64,000 nt of DNA from Crocinitomicaceae bacterium (lineage in GTDB: Bacteria; Bacteroidota; Bacteroidia; Flavobacteriales_D; Crocinitomicaceae), in assembly GCA_017983465.1 (NCBI GenBank), contig JAGOBK010000004.1, forward strand, positions 124,001 through 188,000. The letters are read 5' to 3'. Position numbers and translations under genes: made by a program. Positions 57,474-64,000 of the stretch are shown one piece after another. The notes below the pieces were generated by a model. That model ran no database searches. It saw only the letters and a list, made by a program, of their open reading frames with translations, and had not been told where the DNA came from. The stretch's first letter is position 1, and each line of letters begins with the position of its first letter.

Positions 57474-57917
57474 ATGATGCAGGATAAACACGTTCATATT
57501 CAAGGACATTCACTGAGTGATTCGCTGTCAAAAGCACAGGGAGTTGGCTTGCGTGCGCATGGAAAATTGAAAGGACTGAATGTGTTTACATGGATGCAGC
57601 CAGAACAAAATGCCTTGATTAATTTCATCGATTCGATTCCAACCGGTATTATTTGGGTAGGAAATCCGGCTGAAATTGAAGCAGTTCTGAGTGTCAATGG
57701 GCAATTAATGAACAAATTTCAAAGCATTCTTTCATTTGGAGAGAATCGAACTGGTTTTATGTTGGAAAACGAGTTTTTGGACATCCAAGATGTATTGAAT
57801 GGATTGATGACAGAATTAACATCAACGGGAACCTTGTTATTTACTTGTACAGAAAGTGATAGCGAATACGTAGCCCTGAAAATTTCAGCTTACCTCAATT
57901 TGGTACAATTGATATGA
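57474..57917 (+). CDS. Orphan protein between murD and ftsW, Mur-ligase C-terminal-like
   Basis: A 147-residue soluble protein without signal peptide, membrane span or a family I can name. The gene lies 11 bases after murD and overlaps ftsW by ATGA, so it is a true, coupled member of the cluster. Residues about 56-146 follow the MurD C-terminal domain by eye: TGIIWVGN for TVWIVGGV, SILSFGEN for AIVCLGTD, and LLFTCTESDSEY for VLLSPACASFDLF. All ligase active-site residues visible in MurD are lost. A degenerate or regulatory Mur domain is one reading; chance similarity is another. Confidence 0.8.
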   Translation: MMQDKHVHIQGHSLSDSLSKAQGVGLRAHGKLKGLNVFTWMQPEQNALINFIDSIPTGIIWVGNPAEIEAVLSVNGQLMNKFQSILSFGENRTGFMLENEFLDIQDVLNGLMTELTSTGTLLFTCTESDSEYVALKISAYLNLVQLI

Positions 57918-59089
57918 GAGAATACTTAAAATACTTGAAAGGCGATCCTGTCATTTGGATAATTACGATCCTCATGATGTCTTTCTCCCTCGTAACGGTT
58001 TATAGTTTCGTTCCAATTTTGGTAAAAATCGAAGGTGGTTCACCTTTCCAATACTTATTTAAACACTTGATTTACGTGGTAATTGGATTTGCTTCTATGT
58101 TTGCAATCCACCGTGTAAATTCAAAATACATTAGTCAACTCGCGAAATTCTCTTATTACCTCGCGATTCTTCTCTTGCTGTTCACCTTGTTTTTTGGAAC
58201 AGAAGTCAATGGCGCTGGACGTTGGATCCGTATTCCATTTGTGAAATTAACCTTTCAATCCTCCGATTTCGCCAAATTAGCCCTGATTATTTATGTCAGC
58301 CGCATACTTGTAAAAAAGAAAGATAAATTGACGAGTTGGAAAGAAGGGATTCTTCCTTTATTAATTCCTATTGGTGTGATCTGCACCTTAATTGTCAAAG
58401 ACAACTTCTCCACAGCTGCCATGTTGTTCTTGCTTTGTATGGCGTTGCTTTATATCGGCAAGGTTCCTTGGGGGAAATTATTTGCAATGGCAGGTGTTGG
58501 AATTGCACTGGCATCGTTAGCGGTTATCTTTCACATCACCTTTCCAGAAGTTGGCCTACTTCCGCGATTCGATACATGGAAGAATCGATTAACAAATCGA
58601 ATGGAAAGTGATTCTCAAGATATTAAAACCGCACAAGCAAACGCGCAAGCAAAAAATGCTCAATTAGCCATACACGTTGGATCCTTATTCGGACAAGGTG
58701 TGGGTGACGGAAAATTGAAAGAGTACTTACCGGAAGCTTACGCCGATTTCTATTACGCGACTTTCGTTGAGGAATTTGGCTTTTTGATGGCGGCATTTTT
58801 AGCTTTACTGTACTTGATCTTACTTTATCGGATCATTAAGATAGCCCTAAAAACAACGGACCTTTTTCAATCGTATGTTTCATTGGGAATCGGAATTCAC
58901 CTCTTGACACAAGCGAGTATTAATATGTTAGTTTGTACGGGGGTATTTCCGGTAACTGGACAAAATATGCCCTTCCTTGCGATGGGTGGATCCGCGTTGA
59001 TCATGGCTTGTGTTTCCATTGGTGTTATTCAGGCATTTGCAAAAGATTTAGAAAAAGAAAAAGACGAAGCTTCATTCGAGCAAGCATAA
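57914..59089 (+). CDS. ftsW: Septal peptidoglycan polymerase FtsW (SEDS family)
   Basis: A 391-residue inner-membrane protein with about ten membrane segments. SEDS features include GTEVNGAGRWIRIPFVKLTFQSSDFAKLALI, KDNFSTAAMLFLL and the C-terminal TGQNMPFLAMGGSALIM. It polymerises glycan strands at the septum with the ftsI product. ATG at 57914 overlaps the orphan gene. Confidence 0.96.
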   Translation: MREYLKYLKGDPVIWIITILMMSFSLVTVYSFVPILVKIEGGSPFQYLFKHLIYVVIGFASMFAIHRVNSKYISQLAKFSYYLAILLLLFTLFFGTEVNGAGRWIRIPFVKLTFQSSDFAKLALIIYVSRILVKKKDKLTSWKEGILPLLIPIGVICTLIVKDNFSTAAMLFLLCMALLYIGKVPWGKLFAMAGVGIALASLAVIFHITFPEVGLLPRFDTWKNRLTNRMESDSQDIKTAQANAQAKNAQLAIHVGSLFGQGVGDGKLKEYLPEAYADFYYATFVEEFGFLMAAFLALLYLILLYRIIKIALKTTDLFQSYVSLGIGIHLLTQASINMLVCTGVFPVTGQNMPFLAMGGSALIMACVSIGVIQAFAKDLEKEKDEASFEQA

Positions 59090-59102
59090 AATTAAACGAG
59101 TA

Positions 59103-60200
59103 ATGAGTATTCAACGGGTAATTATTTCAGGTGGTGGTACAGGTGGACATATATTCCCTGCAGTTGCTATTGCTGATGAAATCAAACGAAGAAATCCATC
59201 AGTAGCCATTTTGTTTGTTGGTGCAATTGGGAAAATGGAAATGGAAAAAGTTCCACAAGCCGGATACGAAATTGTTGGATTACCCATTGCTGGCTTACAA
59301 CGAAAATTGACTCTTTCCAATTTCTTGTTGCCTTTTAAAATCTTGAAAAGTTTATGGAAGGCGCGGTCGATTGTCAAAAACTTTAAACCACAATTGGTTA
59401 TCGGTGTAGGGGGATACGCAAGTGGTCCCACCTTACAAATGGCCAATATGCTAGGTGTTCCCACACTGATACAAGAACAAAATTCTTTCCCGGGGAAAAC
59501 CAATCAATTATTGGCGAAAAAAGCCGCGAAAATATGCACGGCATATAGCGGAATGGATCAGTTTTTTCCAACATCAAAAATTATTCAAACGGGAAATCCA
59601 GTGCGAAATTTGGTTTCGAAGCACGCAGAGTTACTTGCCGAAGCACAGGCTTTTTTTCACTTGGACCCATCCAAAAAGACCATTCTGGTGATCGGCGGAA
59701 GTTTAGGAGCACGCACACTGAACGAAAGTGTCTTGAATCACATCCAAACATTAGCCGCATCGAATGTCCAGGTGATCTGGCAATGTGGTAAAAACTACTT
59801 AAGCCAAATTGAAGAGCAATTCCAAGATTCTTGGAAAGCAACCGCACAGGTTCATGCGTTTATTCAGCGAATGGACTTGGCCTATGCGGCAGCGGATGTG
59901 ATCATTTCAAGAGCAGGAGCATTATCTGTGTCCGAACTTACGTTGATTGGAAAACCATGTATTTTAGTTCCTTCACCCAATGTGGCGGAAGACCATCAAA
60001 CAAAAAATGCCATGGCGTTGGTGAAAGAAGATGCTGCCGTTTTGGTTAGAGATGCGCAATCGAAAGAAACATTGGTTCCAATTGCCATTGAATTGTTGAA
60101 CAACCCAGGGTCATGTGAGCAATTAGCAAAATCGATCCGACAATTAGCAAAACCAAACGCATGCATGGAAATTGTTGATGCGTGTGAATCAATTATCTAA
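59103..60200 (+). CDS. murG: UDP-GlcNAc:lipid I transferase MurG
   Basis: A 365-residue peripheral GT28 glycosyltransferase that makes lipid II. The N-terminal glycine loop is SGGGTGGHIFPA, with VIGVGGYASGP and EQNSFPGKTNQLLAKKA following. The donor domain has VIGGSLGARTLN and ISRAGALSVSELTLIGKPCILVPSP. Length is normal. Confidence 0.98.
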   Translation: MSIQRVIISGGGTGGHIFPAVAIADEIKRRNPSVAILFVGAIGKMEMEKVPQAGYEIVGLPIAGLQRKLTLSNFLLPFKILKSLWKARSIVKNFKPQLVIGVGGYASGPTLQMANMLGVPTLIQEQNSFPGKTNQLLAKKAAKICTAYSGMDQFFPTSKIIQTGNPVRNLVSKHAELLAEAQAFFHLDPSKKTILVIGGSLGARTLNESVLNHIQTLAASNVQVIWQCGKNYLSQIEEQFQDSWKATAQVHAFIQRMDLAYAAADVIISRAGALSVSELTLIGKPCILVPSPNVAEDHQTKNAMALVKEDAAVLVRDAQSKETLVPIAIELLNNPGSCEQLAKSIRQLAKPNACMEIVDACESII

Positions 60201-60204
60201 AGAA

Positions 60205-61581
60205 ATGCAGCAATTCGAGCAATATAAACAAGTGTATTTTATCGGGATTGGTGGAATTGGAATGTCTGCATTGGCGCGCTATTTTAATCAAAACGGATTA
60301 ACTGTCGGTGGCTATGATAAAACACCATCACCCCTGACCAAACAGCTTGAAGAAGAAGGTTGCATGATTCATTTTGAGGATTTGGGAGATCAACTTCCGG
60401 AAGAATTCAGAAACAAAACGAATACGCTTGTCGTCTTTACCCCAGCCATAAAACAGTTAGAAGAATTAAACTATTTTAAGACAAGTGGATTCACGCTTTT
60501 AAAACGTGCAGAAGTTTTGGGAATGTTGACACGTCAGTCAAAAGGACTTTGTGTAGCAGGAACACATGGGAAGACTACAACGAGTAGCATGTTGGCTTTT
60601 ATGTTAGATCAGTCAAGCATGAAATGCAATGCTTTTCTCGGAGGAATTGCCACAAACTTTCAGTCGAATCTGGTGTTAAACAAAGATAGCTCGTACACGG
60701 TGATAGAGGCGGATGAATTTGATCGCTCTTTTCTCCATCTTTCACCTTATGCTTCGATTATTACCTCCGCAGACCCCGATCACTTAGACATATACGGAAC
60801 AGCCGAACAATTCAAGGAAGGATTTCGTCAGTTTGCAATGAAACTTGATCCAAAAGGAATTTGTTTACAGAAAGAGGGACTTCATCTACAGTCCTTAGGG
60901 ACGACTTTGACCTATGCCGTTGAATCCGAAAGCGCGAACTATTCCGTGTTTAATCTTCAATGGATTGATGGATTTTTATGCGGAGACATTCGCTTAAAAA
61001 ATAGTTGGTGGCGGACTGTCCAATTTGGATTGCCAGGAATACACAATGCGGAAAATGCCTTGGCCTGTGTTGGATTGCTTCATGAATTGGGAATGAGTGA
61101 AAATGAAATTCGTTCAGGACTAAAAAATTTCCTAGGTGTCAAAAGACGATTTGAGTACATCATTCGTACAGAGAAATTGGTGTATGTTGACGATTATGCC
61201 CATCATCCTCAGGAAATTGCAGCTTTGGTGCGCTCCATCAAATTATTGTATCCAGGAAAGAAAATAACAGGAATTTTTCAACCACACCTCTTTTCGAGAA
61301 CCAAAGATTTCGCAGATGATTTTGCTAAAGAACTTTCTGAATTGGATGAATTAATACTCCTTCCTATTTATCCAGCACGTGAAGAACCCATGCAAGGAAT
61401 TACCAGCGAATGGCTTCTTTCGAAATGTAAGAATGGACAAAAAACCATTAAAAAACCAAGTGAATTATTGCCCTATTTAAGTCAATACACAGAGGGTGTC
61501 CTTCTGACAATTGGTGCTGGTGATATCGATCGATTGGTTCCATCTTTAAAAGAATTGTTAACGATAAATCTAGCTGATTGA
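60205..61581 (+). CDS. murC: UDP-N-acetylmuramate--L-alanine ligase
   Basis: A 458-residue ligase adding L-alanine to UDP-MurNAc. The N-terminal part YFIGIGGIGMSALARYF, ATP loop GTHGKTTTSSM, and DDYAHHPQEI, IFQPHLFSRTKDF are typical. The frame is open upstream into murG, but the ATG at 60205, four bases after the murG stop, gives the family's usual N-terminus. Confidence 0.97.
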   Translation: MQQFEQYKQVYFIGIGGIGMSALARYFNQNGLTVGGYDKTPSPLTKQLEEEGCMIHFEDLGDQLPEEFRNKTNTLVVFTPAIKQLEELNYFKTSGFTLLKRAEVLGMLTRQSKGLCVAGTHGKTTTSSMLAFMLDQSSMKCNAFLGGIATNFQSNLVLNKDSSYTVIEADEFDRSFLHLSPYASIITSADPDHLDIYGTAEQFKEGFRQFAMKLDPKGICLQKEGLHLQSLGTTLTYAVESESANYSVFNLQWIDGFLCGDIRLKNSWWRTVQFGLPGIHNAENALACVGLLHELGMSENEIRSGLKNFLGVKRRFEYIIRTEKLVYVDDYAHHPQEIAALVRSIKLLYPGKKITGIFQPHLFSRTKDFADDFAKELSELDELILLPIYPAREEPMQGITSEWLLSKCKNGQKTIKKPSELLPYLSQYTEGVLLTIGAGDIDRLVPSLKELLTINLAD

Positions 61582-61582
61582 C

Positions 61583-62380
61583 ATGAAGAATTGGATGAAA
61601 ATTAGTTTGTGGATTTTGGTAACAGCGGGAGTTGTAACCATTTTGGTCTTCGCGAACAAGGAAGAACTTAAAAAAAAATACCGTAAACCTAAAATTTCTA
61701 TACATGTCGATGGTGACGCATTTTTAACCGAACCAGAGTTAATTGATCGACTAAAACTACACCGCTTGATTGAAAAAAATGATCAAGTTGGAAACTTAAA
61801 TATTCGGAAAATTGAATACGTCATTTCACTAATGCCCGAAGTGAAAAATGTGAAGGTTTTCAAACGCATTGGAAATGAGTGGGATATACAGTTAGAGTTA
61901 CGAAAACCAATCGCACGAATCTTTAATAAATTAGGCCAAAGTTTTTACTTAGATGAAGATGGATTTTTAATGAATCGATCAAGCCTTCACACCGCACGTG
62001 TACTCGTTTTTTCAGGTGTAATTTCCGATAGATTTTCACCAAATTCTATCTTTAAAATTATTAACAACGATTCCTTGAAAAGTATTCGAAATTTAGATGA
62101 TATCTATCGAATTTCAAATTATGTTTGTAATGATCCAATATTGCATAAAATGATTGGTCAAGTTTACCGTGAAAAGAACGGTGATTTTGTACTAATTCCC
62201 ATTGTAGGCGATCAAAAAATCAATCTCGGAACAGCCAATTCGGATGAAGATGTGAAGGATAAGTTTGAACGATTATTGGAGTTTTACAAAGAAGCAATGC
62301 CCTTTGAAGGGTGGAATAAGTATAGCGAAATAAGTGTAAAGTATGAAGGACAAATCGTTTGTAGAAAAAGAGCCAACTAG
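61583..62380 (+). CDS. ftsQ: Cell division protein FtsQ/DivIB
   Basis: A 265-residue bitopic protein with a short cytoplasmic tail and one membrane span (ISLWILVTAGVVTILVFA, about 6-23). A POTRA-like segment follows, then a conserved beta domain with WDIQLELRKPIARIF and SFYLDEDGFLM. Sequence similarity across phyla is low. The place between murC and ftsA, and the WDIQLxxRKPIARI pattern, support the call. Its last 38 bases overlap ftsA. Confidence 0.92.
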   Translation: MKNWMKISLWILVTAGVVTILVFANKEELKKKYRKPKISIHVDGDAFLTEPELIDRLKLHRLIEKNDQVGNLNIRKIEYVISLMPEVKNVKVFKRIGNEWDIQLELRKPIARIFNKLGQSFYLDEDGFLMNRSSLHTARVLVFSGVISDRFSPNSIFKIINNDSLKSIRNLDDIYRISNYVCNDPILHKMIGQVYREKNGDFVLIPIVGDQKINLGTANSDEDVKDKFERLLEFYKEAMPFEGWNKYSEISVKYEGQIVCRKRAN

Positions 62381-63695
62381 CGAAGTGAAGCGTAGCAAGA
62401 TTGTTGTTGGACTCGATATCGGGACAACGAAAATTGCTTGTTTTGTTGGACGTAAAAACGAACACAATAAAATTGAAATCGTTGCATTGGGGAAAAGTGA
62501 GTCACTTGGCGTCATGCGCGGAGTGGTTTCAAATATCGAACGTACGGTTCAATCGATTAATACAGCGGTTGAATTGACACAAAAATCAGTTGAAGGAGAT
62601 TTGAAGGTGAAGAATGTCAATGTAGGTATTGCTGGACAACACATCAGCAGTATTCAGTACAGAGGCATGTATACTCGTCGCGATGCACAAGGTGAAATCA
62701 CACAGAAGGATATTGATGCATTCGTTGATGATGTTTATCAATTGGTGATGACTCCAGGAGAGGAAATTGTTACGGTGATTCCACAGGAGTACATCGTAGA
62801 CAATGAAGCAGATATCAAGGATCCAATCGGAATGGGTGGAGTACGTCTAGAGGCGAATTTCCATATCATCACCGGGCAAGTAAACAACGTGAAAAATATC
62901 AAACGTTGTGTTGATCGTGCAGGATTAAACGTAAAAGAAATCATCTTAGAGCCCATTGCATCGGCAGAAGCAGTGTTGAGTGACGAAGAAAAAGAAGCTG
63001 GAGTTGTTCTGGTTGATATTGGTGGAGGTACTACGGATGTAGCGATCTTCCAAGATGGATTAATTCGTCATACGGCAGTCATTCCATTTGGTGGAAATGT
63101 GATTACCGACGATATCAAAGAAGGATGTCGCATCATGCAACGTCACGCTGAATCATTGAAAGTGAAATTCGGAAGTGCATTGGCTTCAGAAAGTAAGGAA
63201 AATGAAGTGGTATGTATTCCAGGTTTACGTGGACGTGATCCAAAGGAGATTACCTTGAAAAACCTTGCGAGCATCATTCAAGCTCGTATGGAAGAAATCA
63301 TTGAGTTGGTAAATTTTGAAATCATCAACTCTGGATATTCTAAAAAAATAATTGGTGGTATCGTTGTTACGGGTGGTGGTGCTCAATTAAAGCATTTGAC
63401 TCAACTTTTCGAATACATGACCGGAATGGATACGAGAATTGGTTATCCAACGGAGCATTTAGCAAATACAAATGACTTAGATAAATTGGCTAGCCCGATG
63501 TTTTCAACAGGAATTGGTCTTGTTTTAAAAGGATTCGAAGCAGCTGAAAAATCTGGAATGGATTTCATTCCTAAAAAAGAGGAGGTTTCAGCAACAAGTC
63601 ACACAGCAATAACACACTCAAATCCAAGAAGAGACCGTGGGTTTTTAGAAAAACTTAAACAGTCAGTTGGTGAATTTTTTGATGATAAAGATTAA
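62343..63695 (+). CDS. ftsA: Cell division protein FtsA
   Basis: A 450-residue actin-like ATPase that tethers FtsZ to the membrane. The phosphate-1 motif is VVGLDIGTTKIACFVG, phosphate-2 VVLVDIGGGTTDVAIF, and the adenosine motif IVVTGGGAQLKHL. A C-terminal amphipathic helix (FLEKLKQSVGEFFDD) would anchor it to the membrane. ATG at 62343 lies inside the end of ftsQ. Confidence 0.97.
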   Translation: MKDKSFVEKEPTSEVKRSKIVVGLDIGTTKIACFVGRKNEHNKIEIVALGKSESLGVMRGVVSNIERTVQSINTAVELTQKSVEGDLKVKNVNVGIAGQHISSIQYRGMYTRRDAQGEITQKDIDAFVDDVYQLVMTPGEEIVTVIPQEYIVDNEADIKDPIGMGGVRLEANFHIITGQVNNVKNIKRCVDRAGLNVKEIILEPIASAEAVLSDEEKEAGVVLVDIGGGTTDVAIFQDGLIRHTAVIPFGGNVITDDIKEGCRIMQRHAESLKVKFGSALASESKENEVVCIPGLRGRDPKEITLKNLASIIQARMEEIIELVNFEIINSGYSKKIIGGIVVTGGGAQLKHLTQLFEYMTGMDTRIGYPTEHLANTNDLDKLASPMFSTGIGLVLKGFEAAEKSGMDFIPKKEEVSATSHTAITHSNPRRDRGFLEKLKQSVGEFFDDKD

Positions 63696-63706
63696 TAGAA
63701 AAAATA

Positions 63707-64000
63707 ATGGATATGGAATTTGACTTACCTAAAATGGGTGCAGCAGCAGAAAGTAACGCGAACTCAATCATCAAAGTAATTGGTGTTGGAGGTGGTGGTT
63801 CGAATGCGGTAAATCACATGTTTTTGCAAGGAATTGTAGGAGTGGATTTTATCGTTTGTAATACGGATCGTCAGGCTTTGGATATTTCTCCAGTCCCACA
63901 CAAAATTCAGTTGGGTCCAACTTTAACGGAAGGTAGAGGCGCTGGAATGATTCCTGAAATGGGAATGAATGCAGCTATCGAAAACATCGAAGAAATTCGC
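63707..64000 (+). CDS. ftsZ: Cell division protein FtsZ, 5' part only
   Basis: The first 98 codons of the tubulin-like GTPase are present, and the frame is open at the window edge. The visible segment has IIKVIGVGGGGSNAVNHMF, NTDRQAL, KIQLGPTLTEGRGAG, all conserved in FtsZ. It starts 11 bases after ftsA with ATG at 63707; an alternative ATG lies two codons on. The tubulin GGGTGTG motif is beyond the edge. Confidence 0.98.
   Translation, partial: MDMEFDLPKMGAAAESNANSIIKVIGVGGGGSNAVNHMFLQGIVGVDFIVCNTDRQALDISPVPHKIQLGPTLTEGRGAGMIPEMGMNAAIENIEEIR

Overview
The window is a chromosomal segment of a Bacteroidota bacterium, most likely order Flavobacteriales. The evidence is SusC/SusD and type IX secretion (T9SS) C-terminal sorting domains, near absence of Shine-Dalgarno sequences, promoters of the Bacteroidota TTG / TAnnTTTG type, and RpoB/RpoC of flavobacterial character. 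A Crocinitomicaceae/Fluviicola-like placement is my inference only. The segment is mostly core genome. I see no insertion sequence, prophage, integrase, CRISPR array or rRNA operon.

Layout. (1) 1-1957: the end of an arsenic-resistance operon (DUF6428 remnant, arsenate-reductase-like phosphatase, ACR3 efflux pump). (2) 1941-5809, minus strand: an RluA-type pseudouridine synthase and a fused System II cytochrome c synthetase (CcsBA). (3) 5902-9509: a secreted esterase, then a saccharopine dehydrogenase - DUF3467 - family 2 glycosyltransferase run, meeting a family 4 glycosyltransferase on the minus strand. (4) 10686-23799: the translation/transcription block, tRNA-Thr(UGU)-Tyr-Gly-Thr(GGU)-tuf-tRNA-Trp-secE-nusG-rplK-rplA-rplJ-rplL-rpoB-rpoC, with hairpins at three internal junctions that probably set expression steps. 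(5) 23798-27785: recG and accA (minus), ispE (plus). (6) 27881-42257: a starch/maltodextrin utilisation locus with a SusE/F-like T9SS protein, a T9SS-exported GH13 amylase, a CotH-type kinase, a GH13 cyclomaltodextrinase-like enzyme, a GH31 alpha-glucosidase, and then SusC and SusD. (7) 42322-47543, minus: lnt, a second CotH protein with T9SS signal, a lipoprotein and a beta-barrel-like protein. (8) 47654-49293, minus: rplU-rpmA and an EamA transporter. (9) 49429-64000: the division/cell-wall (dcw) cluster mraZ-rsmH-ftsL-like-ftsI-murE-mraY-murD-(orphan gene)-ftsW-murG-murC-ftsQ-ftsA-ftsZ, cut by the window end.

How the parts work together. The starch locus encodes a surface pathway: glycan capture and cleavage outside the cell (SusE/F-like, GH13), import through the SusCD complex, and trimming of oligosaccharides to glucose (cyclomaltodextrinase, GH31). 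Two near-identical 13-bp palindromes stand before its first gene and before susC, and could be a shared operator. The dcw cluster encodes peptidoglycan precursor synthesis and the divisome, and its MurE carries the DNPR motif expected for meso-diaminopimelate. The most unusual items are a 147-residue orphan protein between murD and ftsW that resembles a decayed Mur-ligase C-terminal domain, the paired palindromes, the CotH kinase inside a starch operon, and candidate leaderless promoters before ispE and the EamA gene.
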